Assembly (NCBI GenBank): GCA_902597095.1
Contig: CACJWK010000018.1
Span: 1-47,360, forward strand
Length of the DNA stretch: 47,360 bases
Reading direction: 5' to 3'
Source of the DNA: an uncultured Pseudohongiella sp.
GTDB taxonomy: Bacteria > Pseudomonadota > Gammaproteobacteria > Pseudomonadales > Pseudohongiellaceae
In this document: piece by piece, positions 20,069 through 29,306 of the stretch
Layout of the letters: each line of letters opens with the position of its first letter
Numbering within the stretch: position 1 is the first letter of the stretch
Translations under genes and position numbers: made by a program
The notes under the pieces: generated by a model
Databases searched by the model: none
What the model saw: the letters and a program-made list of their open reading frames with translations, nothing else
What the model was told of the DNA's origin: nothing

Positions 20069-21949
20069 ATGCTTCAAGATATTCGTGAAAATTCCCAGGG
20101 CGTGATCGCCAAAGTGATCATCGGGTTTATTGTTGCCATTTTCGCGCTGACAGGCGTTGAGTGGCTGATCGGGGGATTTGTTGCCTCTCCTCCCGTTGCT
20201 GAAGTGAACGGCGAAGAAATTACTGAAGCGCAACTGCAGGTTAATACGCAGAATCTGCTGGCATCTCTTGGCGGGGCAGAGTTTGATCAGCAGCTGCTGG
20301 AGCAAATCGCCCTCAATCAGCTGATCGAAGAGACGGTCATGAAACAGTCCGTTGAGCGGTCGGACATGATTGTCTCCTCGAATCGGGTGGATCGGGCCAT
20401 TCTTGAGAACCCCACCTTCCAGATCAATGGGGTTTTCGACAGTGATCTGGCCGTTCGAACAATGGCAAGCCAGGGTTACAGCATCGCGCTCTATCGAGAT
20501 GCCCTCAGCCAGAGCATTTTGCTCGGACAATTGGCGAACGCCTACTCTGCTTCTAATTTTGTGACTGATGCCGAACTTGAATCTATCGCTGCGCTTATGC
20601 AGCAGACACGTGACTTCAGGTACGTGTCCGTCCCGCTGGGTACCCGTACGCTGGGAACACCCATATCACAGGAAGAAATCCAAAATTACTATGCGTCAAA
20701 TCCGGCTGAATTTACTGAAGAGGAATCAGTCGACCTCAGCTTTGTCCTGCTTGACAGGAATGTAATTTCGGAGGAAATCGCGGTGCCTGAGTCAGAGGTC
20801 CTCGCTCAATACGAGGCCCAGCGTGCCGATTTTGAAGGGTCTTCTGAAAAACGTGCCTCTCATATCCTTTTTGAACTGAGCAGTGATTTGCCCGAAGAGG
20901 CAGCGGTACAGCTTGCTTCTGAAACACGGCTACGCTTACTGGATGGTGAGGATTTTGCGGCTCTCGCGCTAGAATTGTCGTCCGATACGGTATCGGCAGA
21001 AGAGGGCGGAGACATCGGCTATACCGACGGGACAGCGTTCCCAGAATCTTTGGAGGGTGCTCTCGAAACACTGTCGCTGGATGAGATATCTGAGCCGGTA
21101 GTTTCCGAATTTGGCGTGCATTTGCTCAAGCTCACAGAGGATGCTGAAAACGTCTATCAATCTTTCGATGAGGTAAGAGACAGGATTGAGCGGGAGCTTA
21201 AGAGTGCAGAAGTGGAACTGCTGTTTGCTGAGCGTATTGAAGACCTGTCTAATTTGGCATTCGAGACAGGAGATTTACTGACTATCTCTGAGCAGTTGGG
21301 GCTGGTGATTCAAAGCGCCAGTTCGGTGACCCGGACAGGGGGCTCTGGCCTGTTTGCCAATACCGCAGTGCTGGATGCTGCCTTTTCTGATGAAGTGATT
21401 CTTGACGGCAACAACAGCGATGTCATCGAGATCGGTGACAACCAGGCCATGGTGCTGCGACTGGTGCAGTTCAACGATTCGTCACTTTTGCCATTGGAAG
21501 AAGTCGCAGCAGAGATTTCGGTTATTCTGCGAACAGAAAAAGAGCGAGAGGCAGTTGCCGATCTGGGGGAGCGGCTGCTCACCTCGAAGGAAAATGGCGA
21601 AGATATCGACAATCTTTTGCAGGAAAATGAGCTAGAATGGATAGACGCAGAGGGGGCTGATCGAAACGCTTTTACTGTCAACGGTGAAATACTCGAACAT
21701 GTGTTCTCCCTGCCGGCACCGGAGGATTCTACCAGCATTTCAAGCATCAGTCTGTCCAATGGCACTTACGTGCTGGTCGAGCTGAATGAGGTTAATGTCG
21801 GGGAATTGAGTGCAATCCCAGAGCCTGATCGAGAGCGTTTGGTCGGTTCTTTGGAATCTGATCTCGGGGTCAGTGACTATCAGTCCTTTTTGAACAGCCT
21901 GAGGGAAAATTCAGATATCACCGCACCCTTGCTCGAAGAGACATTCTAG
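20069..21949 (+). CDS. ppiD: Periplasmic folding chaperone / peptidyl-prolyl isomerase PpiD
   Basis: 626 residues. The N-terminus MLQDIRENSQGVIAKVIIG is characteristic of PpiD. One transmembrane helix (about 13-36) anchors it in the inner membrane, with the rest in the periplasm. A SurA-like helical region follows, then a parvulin domain (about 260-355, with ASHILFEL and FGVHLLKLTE), then a long C-terminal region. PpiD associates with SecYEG and helps newly exported proteins. Start chosen at the ATG at 20069; a TTG four codons earlier exists. It is convergent with fabI. Confidence 0.95.
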   Translation: MLQDIRENSQGVIAKVIIGFIVAIFALTGVEWLIGGFVASPPVAEVNGEEITEAQLQVNTQNLLASLGGAEFDQQLLEQIALNQLIEETVMKQSVERSDMIVSSNRVDRAILENPTFQINGVFDSDLAVRTMASQGYSIALYRDALSQSILLGQLANAYSASNFVTDAELESIAALMQQTRDFRYVSVPLGTRTLGTPISQEEIQNYYASNPAEFTEEESVDLSFVLLDRNVISEEIAVPESEVLAQYEAQRADFEGSSEKRASHILFELSSDLPEEAAVQLASETRLRLLDGEDFAALALELSSDTVSAEEGGDIGYTDGTAFPESLEGALETLSLDEISEPVVSEFGVHLLKLTEDAENVYQSFDEVRDRIERELKSAEVELLFAERIEDLSNLAFETGDLLTISEQLGLVIQSASSVTRTGGSGLFANTAVLDAAFSDEVILDGNNSDVIEIGDNQAMVLRLVQFNDSSLLPLEEVAAEISVILRTEKEREAVADLGERLLTSKENGEDIDNLLQENELEWIDAEGADRNAFTVNGEILEHVFSLPAPEDSTSISSISLSNGTYVLVELNEVNVGELSAIPEPDRERLVGSLESDLGVSDYQSFLNSLRENSDITAPLLEETF

Positions 21950-22009
21950 GTCTGCCCCGCCCGTATGAGAGGAAGGACAAGACAGGCAGAGGCACGGTAT
22001 TATCGCGCG

Positions 22010-22801
22010 TTAGTCTGAACTCAAATCACCCATGGCGGTGGTGTTAAAGCCGCCATCAACGTACAAGATTTCGCCCGATATACCTGACGCCAGATCTGAA
22101 CTCAGGAAGGCAGCTGCATTTCCGACTTCATCAATGGTCACGTTTCGACGCAACGGCGTTTGTCTTGCATTATAGTCGAGCATCTTTCGGAAACTTTTAA
22201 TGCCCGAGGCTGCGAGAGTCCTTATGGGACCAGCTGAAATGGCATTGACACGGGTGCCCTCAGGGCCAAGGCTTGCTGCCATATATCTCACATTGGCCTC
22301 CAGGCTAGCTTTCGCCAGGCCCATAACATTATAGTTTGGCAGGCTACGCGTGGCTCCGAGGTAGCTCAGTGTAAGAAGGGATCCCTGACGACCGGACATG
22401 AGCGCTTTGCCGGCCTTTGCGAGGGCAACAAAACTGTAGGAACTGATTTCATGTGCCAGCAAGAACCCGGGCCGTGTCGTAATGTCGACGTAATTTCCGT
22501 CGAGTTCACTGCCTGGCGCAAAGGCGAGGCAGTGGACGATGCCATCAAGGCCATCCCAGGCATCAGAAATCCCAGACATCAGATTTTCAATCTGGCTGTC
22601 TTCGGTGACGTCACAAGGATAAACAAGATCAGAGCCCCATTGCTCCGCAAACCCAATGACGCGATCCTTCAGCTTTTCGTTTTGATAGGTAAACGCCAGT
22701 TCGGCCCCTTCCCGACGCATGGCGGCCGCGATTCCCGAGGCGATAGAAAGCTTACTGGCTACCCCTAGAATCAGAATTTTTTTGTTTGTTAGAAAGCCCA
22801 T
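22010..22801 (-). CDS. fabI: Enoyl-[acyl-carrier-protein] reductase FabI
   Basis: 263 residues. NADH-dependent short-chain dehydrogenase-type enzyme that does the last reduction of each fatty acid elongation cycle. The cofactor motif is [14 protein letters not shown]. Active-site Tyr147 (SYLGATRS), Tyr157 and Lys164 ([20 protein letters not shown]) are present, followed by [21 protein letters not shown] lies about eight bases before the ATG. It is the biosynthetic counterpart of fadBA in this window. Convergent with ppiD, 60 bp apart. Confidence 0.96.
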   Translation of the reverse strand: MGFLTNKKILILGVASKLSIASGIAAAMRREGAELAFTYQNEKLKDRVIGFAEQWGSDLVYPCDVTEDSQIENLMSGISDAWDGLDGIVHCLAFAPGSELDGNYVDITTRPGFLLAHEISSYSFVALAKAGKALMSGRQGSLLTLSYLGATRSLPNYNVMGLAKASLEANVRYMAASLGPEGTRVNAISAGPIRTLAASGIKSFRKMLDYNARQTPLRRNVTIDEVGNAAAFLSSDLASGISGEILYVDGGFNTTAMGDLSSD

Positions 22802-22901
22802 GTATTGGTCCCAATCAGAAGTGTGTGATTTTCGCGATTAAGTGCCTGCTTGTGTCTTCGGAATACGATAGGGTGGATTGCCTGTTGAATTGGCCTATGG
22901 T

Positions 22902-24407
22902 CTAGGCATTGGCTCTATCTAAAGCGGACTCCCAGTGTCTTGTGCCAAGGGTGCAAAACGCAATAACGAGTCCTGCTGCGATTGAAAACATTGAGATCTG
23001 CAGATACAGATTTGGCATTTGCTGGATATTTTCTGGATCAAAATTTCCTGCTACCAGCCCAGCTACAACGCTGCCGATTGAGTAGGTCAGCGTGAATACC
23101 CCCATCATCTGGCCGGCAAAACGTTTCGGGGACAATTTGCTCACTGCGCTGAGCGCGACAGGACTCAGGCAGAGTTCGCCCACGGTGTGCAGGAAATAGG
23201 TTGCTATGAGCCAGTAAGGCGCAGCCTGCATTCCTGATGCTGCGACCTGGGCGGCGAAGAACATAACGATAAAGCCACTTGCCATAATAATCAGGCCAAC
23301 TGCGCACTTGAGCCCATAGGACGGGTCGATCATTCGCTTGGTGAGGTTTATCCACAGTGCCGCGAAAAAAGGCGACAGCAGTACAATAAAAATGGAATTG
23401 GCGGATTGGAACCAGGCAGGTGGTATTTCGAAGCTGCCGATGAAGCGATCAGTATAATCTCGCCCGAATAAGTTCAGAGAAGACCCGGCCTGTTCGAAGC
23501 CTGCCCAGAAAAAGGTCGAAGCAACGCAAACCAGAAACAAAGCGCAAAGCGACTTTTTTTCAGCATCAGTCAAATCGGTGAACAGATAAATCGCCGCATA
23601 ATAGCCGAGAAAAACCACTGTGATAAGCAATGCGACATATTGAGCCAGTGAAACCGGGTCGATGGCGACACTGCCGCTCATAATCAGATAAGTCAGACCT
23701 GCGGTCAGCGCCAGGGCAGTCACAAGCGCGAGCTGGGTTCTCCTCATGCCGGGTGAGCTGAGTTTTACGGTAGGGTTTGCGCCGTGTCCGTGTAACTTGC
23801 CGAGCGAGAGGCGGAATTGTATGAGGCCTGCCCCCATGCCGATGGCTGCTGCTCCGAATGCCCAGTGATAGCCGACGTTAACCTGCAGCCAGCCGCACAC
23901 CAGATAGCCGATGATTGATCCGATGTTGATGCCCATGTAGTACAGCGTATATCCGGAATCTCTTCGTTCATCGCCGGTCGGATACAGCTGGCCTACCAGC
24001 GCGCCAATATTTGGTTTGAGAAGACCGGTACCGGCTACGACAAATATCAATCCGCTAAAAAACGTGCTGTCATGCGGGATCGCCAGCAATAGATGGCCGC
24101 ACATGATAATGATGCCGCCATACCAGATGGCATTCTGACTACCGATCATGCGGTCAGCAATCCATCCGCCGGGCAATCCCATGAAGTAGACAGCGCCTGT
24201 ATAGAGACCGTATATCGCGGTCGCAGACGCAACAGTAATTCCTAACCCGCCTTCCTGAATACTGAGAGTCATGTAGAGCACGAGCAGCGCTCTCATTCCG
24301 TAGTAACTCATGCGCTCCCACATTTCGGTATAGAAGAGTGCAGAGAGGCCGGTAGGGTGGCCAAAGAAAGCTGTGTCATCGCCAGTAGGAGATAGGGAAG
24401 TGGTCAT
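22902..24407 (-). CDS. POT family proton-dependent oligopeptide transporter
   Basis: 501 residues, about 12-14 transmembrane helices. The N-terminal signature TEMWERMSYYGMRALLVLYM is the ExxERxxYYG proton/peptide motif of POT/PTR2 carriers, and GLLKPNIGALVGQLY with GGWIADRMIG are further family signatures. It takes up di- and tripeptides with protons across the inner membrane. Closest E. coli relatives are the Dtp proteins. It is followed after 100 bp by fabI in the same direction, with no sign of functional linkage. Confidence 0.93.
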   Translation of the reverse strand: MTTSLSPTGDDTAFFGHPTGLSALFYTEMWERMSYYGMRALLVLYMTLSIQEGGLGITVASATAIYGLYTGAVYFMGLPGGWIADRMIGSQNAIWYGGIIIMCGHLLLAIPHDSTFFSGLIFVVAGTGLLKPNIGALVGQLYPTGDERRDSGYTLYYMGINIGSIIGYLVCGWLQVNVGYHWAFGAAAIGMGAGLIQFRLSLGKLHGHGANPTVKLSSPGMRRTQLALVTALALTAGLTYLIMSGSVAIDPVSLAQYVALLITVVFLGYYAAIYLFTDLTDAEKKSLCALFLVCVASTFFWAGFEQAGSSLNLFGRDYTDRFIGSFEIPPAWFQSANSIFIVLLSPFFAALWINLTKRMIDPSYGLKCAVGLIIMASGFIVMFFAAQVAASGMQAAPYWLIATYFLHTVGELCLSPVALSAVSKLSPKRFAGQMMGVFTLTYSIGSVVAGLVAGNFDPENIQQMPNLYLQISMFSIAAGLVIAFCTLGTRHWESALDRANA

Positions 24408-24447
24408 AGCTGCGTAGCAGTCCTTATCGCGGTGAGAGGATAAGTTC

Positions 24448-25995
24448 TTATCCTTGATGGATTAGATCATTATTCGTCAGCCCATTCCAACGCAGCAAGT
24501 CTGCTGTATCCAGTTCGAAAAGTTGTGCTATCTGGTACAGGTAATCTCCAGGACAGACCCGTGATAGATCGTAGCGTGGAGTTGTCAACAGTCGATCAGC
24601 CGTCGCGTTTCGAGCGAATTGCAAGTCCAGCGCCTGGCCGGGCTGCAGCAACGAATCCAGTTTCAGGTCATTGTTCGCACGAATTTCAGCAGATCGCAGG
24701 TCGAACCGCCGCGCAATGCTCCACAAATTGTCTCCGCGACGGACCGTGTAGAAATCCGGAATGTCCGGTTGTTGTCTGCGTTCATAAATAGGACGTAGAT
24801 TTCTGAGTTCTGCCAGGGTGGGCAAACTGCTTCCCCGGGGTATCAGCAAGGACTCGCCAGCGATTATTCTGAACCCTTGGAGATTGTTAATGACCCTAAG
24901 TGTTTCGGCGGACGTGCCAAGTTGTTGTGCAATTTCGCTCAAGGTGTCGCCTGGCTGAATCGCGTAATGCTCCCAGGTGACGAAGCGACTGGGTTGAAGC
25001 TGAGCAAGGCCCCTCTCAAGAAGTGCCCGTCTGTCCCTGGGAACAGCGATCTGCTGCGGAAATTGCGGATGCGTGGTCCATCTCAGATAACCTGGATTGA
25101 GTGTTTGAACGCACTCCAATTCAAGGTCAGTGAGAGATGCGATCTGCTCCAGTTCAATCTGCCGGCCTATATCGACATGGGACAGTGGCTCGCTGTCAGA
25201 CAATTCTGCAAGTCCTATGGAGAAAGCCTCCGGCTTGGCTATCACACTGGCCAGTGCAAGCAGGCGCGGTACATGCGCGCTTGTTTCTGCATTGAGAGGC
25301 AGTTTCCAAAAGTCGGCTACTTTGAACTGGACACCCTCGCACCGCAGTGCGCGTCTGATGTTTCTGCTGCCAGTGTTGTAGGCAGCGAGCGCAATAAGCC
25401 AGTCCTGATTGTACTCGTTGCGGAGGGATTGTAAGTAGTCTAGCGCTGCCGTAGTCGAGACCCCAGGGTCTCGCCTGCCGTCATACCGCAAATCTTGTTG
25501 CAGGCCATAAGCGCGGGCGGTGCCGGGCAATAATTGCCGCAGTCCCACCGCACCTTCGCGAGACCGGGCATAAGGGGAAAATGCACTCTCGACGAAGGGT
25601 AAAAGTGCTATTCTCATTGGAAGGCCGCGACTTTCTGCTTCGCTGACGATGCCATGGAGAAGTGGAGCGGCGCGCTCAGCACTCAGATCGAAGTATTCTT
25701 GATTGCCAGCGTAACGCGTTGCTTGCTCGAGTACACGTGGGTGGGAATATGCCGGCTGGAGTGAAAGAGAGGCTCTGATTCGCTCCCAAAGGCTGGGATA
25801 CGTGATTGCATGTTCCGAAGTTAGCTCGTTGCGGGGAGCAGCTTGAAATTCCCGCACTGTTTCTGCCGATTTGACCGGCAAACGCTGGGTTGCTTGATTA
25901 GCGCTGCTATCTTGAGTCTGGATGAGCTGGCATGACGCAAAAATCATGCAAAAACACCAGCTCGCGAGGGTTCGCAACCGAGCTGTTTTGAGCAT
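24448..25995 (-). CDS. mltD: MltD-like membrane-bound lytic transglycosylase with LysM repeats
   Basis: 515 residues. Lipoprotein signal peptide with lipobox FASC (Cys22), so outer-membrane anchored. The transglycosylase domain carries catalytic Glu136 in PFVESAFSPYARS and later AALAAYNTGSRNIRRAL; the usual WQFMP segment is LRQLLPG here. Three LysM peptidoglycan-binding repeats follow (HYAIQPGDTLSEIAQQL, FYTVRRGDNLWSIARRF, VCPGDYLYQIAQLF). The third repeat stops at LIHQG, and the next codons after the TAA read ELILSPR before another TAA, suggesting a Gln-to-stop change at the end of LysM3. Start: ATG at 25995, or GTG at 26004. It lies 30 bp downstream of gloB in one operon. Confidence 0.9.
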   Translation of the reverse strand: MLKTARLRTLASWCFCMIFASCQLIQTQDSSANQATQRLPVKSAETVREFQAAPRNELTSEHAITYPSLWERIRASLSLQPAYSHPRVLEQATRYAGNQEYFDLSAERAAPLLHGIVSEAESRGLPMRIALLPFVESAFSPYARSREGAVGLRQLLPGTARAYGLQQDLRYDGRRDPGVSTTAALDYLQSLRNEYNQDWLIALAAYNTGSRNIRRALRCEGVQFKVADFWKLPLNAETSAHVPRLLALASVIAKPEAFSIGLAELSDSEPLSHVDIGRQIELEQIASLTDLELECVQTLNPGYLRWTTHPQFPQQIAVPRDRRALLERGLAQLQPSRFVTWEHYAIQPGDTLSEIAQQLGTSAETLRVINNLQGFRIIAGESLLIPRGSSLPTLAELRNLRPIYERRQQPDIPDFYTVRRGDNLWSIARRFDLRSAEIRANNDLKLDSLLQPGQALDLQFARNATADRLLTTPRYDLSRVCPGDYLYQIAQLFELDTADLLRWNGLTNNDLIHQG

Positions 25996-26025
25996 GCTAT
26001 TCACGAGACTGAGGCATGGCGCATA

Positions 26026-26805
26026 TCAGAAATTGTCTTTCCAGCTGCGAAGTGCACCGAATACCTCGGCCGGCGTTTCGAGAGACGTGACTGATCTTTG
26101 CCGTAGAACTTGGATAATGTCAGCATTTTCGCAGCGTAAGAAGGGATTTGTCTCCCGCTCTAACTGAATGGTAGAGGGTAAAGTAGGTTGTCCGAGTTCA
26201 CGTTTTTCCTGCTCTGCTGCCATGCGCGCCCGGAGCTTCTCATTGCCCGGGTCAGCTGCTGTAGCGAAGGCCAGATTCGCCAGCGTATATTCGTGAGTAC
26301 AGTAAACCTCGGTGCCTCCATCCAGGCTCGACAGCTTATTCAGCGACTCGCTCATCATCTGGGGGTGTCCTTCAAAGAGACGGCCACAACCTCCGGCGAA
26401 AAGCGTGTCACCGCAGAACACTAGGGGCCTGACGCAGTTCACTGCTGCGAAAGCGATATGATCCAGAGTGTGTCCTGGCACTTCAATTACCGTCAATTCG
26501 ACGCCGAAAAGTTCGAACGTGTCTGAACCGGCGACGGGTTCAGTGATCCCGTGAATCTGGCTGGAACGGGGCCCGATCACTCTGGGCTGGCTATAGCGTT
26601 GCAGTTCCGGCAAGCCTCCGGTGTGGTCTTTGTGATGATGTGTAATCAGGATATGACTGAGCGTAAGTCCATGTTGCTCGGCATATTGGATGACAGGCGC
26701 TGGATCGCCGGGGTCAACAACAGCCAGTTCGCTGTTCTGCTGATTGGTGATGGCCCATATGTAGTTGTCCAGAAAGGCCGGTATGGGATGAATCGAGTTG
26801 AACAT
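26026..26805 (-). CDS. gloB: Hydroxyacylglutathione hydrolase GloB
   Basis: 259 residues. Metallo-beta-lactamase-fold glyoxalase II, which hydrolyses S-lactoylglutathione to lactate and glutathione in methylglyoxal detoxification. Metal motif THHHKDH (His56, His58, Asp60, His61), then GHTLDHIAF, FCGDTLFAGGCGR and VYCTHEYT supply the remaining ligands. The C-terminal HAGH domain ends in FGALRSWKDNF. It is divergent from the methyltransferase gene, and gloB-methyltransferase-rnhA-dnaQ proximity is also seen in E. coli. Confidence 0.96.
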   Translation of the reverse strand: MFNSIHPIPAFLDNYIWAITNQQNSELAVVDPGDPAPVIQYAEQHGLTLSHILITHHHKDHTGGLPELQRYSQPRVIGPRSSQIHGITEPVAGSDTFELFGVELTVIEVPGHTLDHIAFAAVNCVRPLVFCGDTLFAGGCGRLFEGHPQMMSESLNKLSSLDGGTEVYCTHEYTLANLAFATAADPGNEKLRARMAAEQEKRELGQPTLPSTIQLERETNPFLRCENADIIQVLRQRSVTSLETPAEVFGALRSWKDNF

Positions 26806-26946
26806 GAGGCTGGCGTTTCCTGAATTGTTTAGCCTGCAATTCTAACTAAATACATTTCAATATCATAGATTTAGGGTCAATTGATTCTACTGGTGCTTAG
26901 TGCTTCTCCGAGATAGAATCCATCGGGCTAACGGGCGGTTTCCTCT

Positions 26947-27738
26947 ATGAAAATTCTCTCCAAGCATGAGACGCGGCGTCGTCTCATACACGGCTATCAT
27001 GATACGGACGATCTCACTGATCGAATCGGAGACTGGTTTCGCTCGCCACTCGGGCAATCTGTATGGGCCGCTGAAAAAGCCATCACTGATCAGCTGATCA
27101 GCAGGCTGTTTGGCTATCACATTCTCCAGATTGGCTGTCATGAGGAGTTTTCTCTCATCGCCGAAAGTCCGGTAGGGCACAAAGTCATGTTCAGACCTAC
27201 CTGGCGTGCAGGCAGTGCGCATCCGGTTGCGCTCAGCGAAGAATTACCTGTGGCCAGTGACAGTGTTGATGTGGTGGTGCTGCATCATGCGCTGGATTTC
27301 ACCGAGCAGACGCATCGCTTGCTGAGGGAAGCGACCCGGGTGTTACGGCCGGGTGGTCATATGCTGATTATAGGGTTTAACCCAGCCAGTCTCTGGGGGC
27401 TGGCCAAGTTGCTCCGAAGTCGTAATCAGGTTCCCTGGTGTGGCAAGTTTATATCGAAAGGCCGCCTGGCTGACTGGCTTCAACTGCTGAATCTGCAGCT
27501 GAAATCTACTGAGCTCGGTTTGTATTCTCCTCCAACAAAGATTACTAAAATCCTCACCCACGCCAGCCGGATTGAACGATTCGGAGCCGAAACGCAGCTG
27601 CCATTCGGCGGTATTTACGTTATGCAGTGCGTGAAGCAGATTGTGCCGATCACACCGATTGTGCCGCGCTGGCGACCCTTGCGCTCAGGCTCATTGGGAG
27701 TGCCTGCCGCCGAGAATATCCGCGTGACTATTCACTAA
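26947..27738 (+). CDS. SAM-dependent methyltransferase, YafS-like
   Basis: 263 residues of the methyltransferase-11 type that sits between gloB and rnhA in many gammaproteobacteria (E. coli YafS). The N-terminal [15 protein letters not shown] and [14 protein letters not shown] are typical of this subgroup, whose SAM motif I is degenerate compared with the usual GxGx[23 protein letters not shown] is the conserved core. Substrate unknown. No clear ribosome binding site precedes the ATG. rnhA starts 7 bp after the stop, so the two are co-transcribed. Confidence 0.85.
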   Translation: MKILSKHETRRRLIHGYHDTDDLTDRIGDWFRSPLGQSVWAAEKAITDQLISRLFGYHILQIGCHEEFSLIAESPVGHKVMFRPTWRAGSAHPVALSEELPVASDSVDVVVLHHALDFTEQTHRLLREATRVLRPGGHMLIIGFNPASLWGLAKLLRSRNQVPWCGKFISKGRLADWLQLLNLQLKSTELGLYSPPTKITKILTHASRIERFGAETQLPFGGIYVMQCVKQIVPITPIVPRWRPLRSGSLGVPAAENIRVTIH

Positions 27739-27745
27739 GGGGGCG

Positions 27746-28207
27746 ATGGCGGTGACTGAGGTAGTTGAGATGTTTACTGATGGCGCCTGCCGCGGTAATC
27801 CTGGTAAAGGCGGCTGGGGGGTGCTTCTCCGTTTTGGCGAGGCCGAGAAAGAGCTCTATGGCGGCGAGGCCTTCACGACTAACAACCAGATGGAATTGAT
27901 GGCGGTAATTATGGGGCTAGAGGCGTTAAAGAAATCCTGCCGTGTTGTCATCACCACAGATTCCAAGTATGTCCTATCAGGCATCACTGAATGGATGCTC
28001 AACTGGAAAAGGCGGAACTGGAGAACTGCCAGTAAAAAACCGGTGCTAAATGCTGAACTCTGGCGTCGGCTGGACGTCCTGGCGTCTCAGCATGAGATCA
28101 GTTGGCAATGGGTCAAGGGGCACAGTGGACACCCGGAAAACGAAATAGCGGATCAGCTGGCTAATCGAGGGATCGATGAGTTAATTGCAACGGAGTCTGG
28201 TGGGTGA
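27746..28207 (+). CDS. rnhA: Ribonuclease HI
   Basis: 153 residues, the E. coli size. Cleaves RNA in RNA-DNA hybrids. Active-site acids: Asp12 ([12 protein letters not shown]), Glu50 (NNQMELMAV), Asp72 (TTDSKYV) and Asp136 ([10 protein letters not shown]), with His126 in WVKGHSGH. The basic protrusion [13 protein letters not shown] for hybrid binding is present. AAGGGGG lies just before the ATG. It runs in the same direction as dnaQ, unlike the divergent E. coli pair. Confidence 0.97.
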   Translation: MAVTEVVEMFTDGACRGNPGKGGWGVLLRFGEAEKELYGGEAFTTNNQMELMAVIMGLEALKKSCRVVITTDSKYVLSGITEWMLNWKRRNWRTASKKPVLNAELWRRLDVLASQHEISWQWVKGHSGHPENEIADQLANRGIDELIATESGG

Positions 28208-28265
28208 CAGCGCGATTGCCGCTGGCCGGATTGCTAGGCAAGGAAAAAGGAGCAATGTACTAAAC

Positions 28266-28979
28266 ATGCGACAGATCGTATTGGACACAGAAACCACTGG
28301 GCTCGATCCGAAACAGGGCCACCGGATTATCGAAATCGGCTGTGTAGAGATCGACAACCGGCGGCTGACTGGCATAACTTTCCATTGCTATCTGAATCCC
28401 GATCGCGATATCGATGAGGCCGCTATCGAAGTACACGGGCTGACTCGGCAGTTTTTATCCGATAAGCCGCGTTTCAAAGAAATTGAGGAGGAATTTCTTG
28501 AATTTGTGACAGGGACCGAGTTGATTATTCATAACGCCCCTTTTGACATCGGATTTTTGGACAGTGAACTGACTCTCTCGTCTTCGAATCAGTCTATGAA
28601 TAGCGTTTGTGCTGTGCTTGACACCCTTGTCCTCGCCAGGGAAAAGCACCCGGGCCAGCGCAACAATCTCGATGCGCTGTGCAAGCGCTATGGCGTCGAT
28701 AACACGCAGCGGGACTTGCATGGAGCGCTGCTGGATGCAGAGATACTGGCCGATGTGTATCTGGTCATGACCAGTGGGCAATCCAGTTTAGCCCTACGGG
28801 AAGAGTCGTCCGAAGCGGTAGTCAACTTCAGTAAATCCCGCAATCTTGATCCGGCAAGAACACCACCCCGTGTTATCAGGGCGTCTGCGGAAGAGCTTCG
28901 AGCGCATGAAGCGCGATTGGATGAGATTGATACAAAATGTGACGAACGAAGTCTTTGGCGGCGCGTTGGCGGCTCATAA
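28266..28979 (+). CDS. dnaQ: DNA polymerase III epsilon subunit (proofreading exonuclease)
   Basis: 237 residues. 3'-5' exonuclease that proofreads for the replicative polymerase. Exo I is LDTETTG, Exo II is HNAPFDIGFLD, and Exo III has HGALLDAEILADVY. After the nuclease domain a clamp-binding motif, QSSLAL, corresponds to E. coli QTSMAF. The C-terminal region binds the alpha subunit. The start matches the family N-terminus MRQIVLDTETTG; AAAGGAG lies 15 bases upstream, which is unusually far. An in-frame upstream reading overlapping rnhA is not supported by homology. Confidence 0.95.
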   Translation: MRQIVLDTETTGLDPKQGHRIIEIGCVEIDNRRLTGITFHCYLNPDRDIDEAAIEVHGLTRQFLSDKPRFKEIEEEFLEFVTGTELIIHNAPFDIGFLDSELTLSSSNQSMNSVCAVLDTLVLAREKHPGQRNNLDALCKRYGVDNTQRDLHGALLDAEILADVYLVMTSGQSSLALREESSEAVVNFSKSRNLDPARTPPRVIRASAEELRAHEARLDEIDTKCDERSLWRRVGGS

Positions 28980-29306
28980 AGTTAGTCGGTGTGTGCGCAA
29001 TTTGGGCTCTTTATCCTGTGAGTCTGAATTCAGCGTTCGCCGCCCCAGCGGCGGAGGCTTAAGCCTTGCGGAGCCCGCGAAACTGCTTGAACTCACCTTC
29101 GGAGCCTTATAGTATTTCGTGCGTTACCCGGCGCGGAATCCGAACAATAAGGCCAGAAGATCAACCCCTCACAGTTGGCATAAGGCTCAACAGCCTGACG
29201 GAGACGGCCTCAAAAAAGCCGACCTTGATAAGAGATAAGCTGCTGACCCAGGAAGGCCTTTGGGCGTCGGCAAATAAGAATTAAGCACTCGATAAGGAAA
29301 TAAACT
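28980..29306 (+). other. Long leader region before the NhaD-like gene
   Basis: 327 bp without a credible gene or tRNA. It contains a GC-rich hairpin (CGCCGC-CCCA-GCGGCG, near 29039-29054), directly followed by a 12-bp perfect palindrome AGGCTTAAGCCT (29055-29066). A weak promoter candidate is TTGAAC (29087-29092) with TATAGT (29108-29113), spacer 15. The rest (about 29120-29290) would be a transcribed leader with several complementary GGC/GCC stretches. A riboswitch is possible but I could not match a known class. Confidence 0.35.

Noticed and set aside
22500..22560. FabI residue linked to triclosan resistance (Ala at the position of E. coli Gly93)
   Set aside because: Alanine is common at this position in natural FabI proteins (for example in Bacillus), so it is not evidence of acquired resistance.
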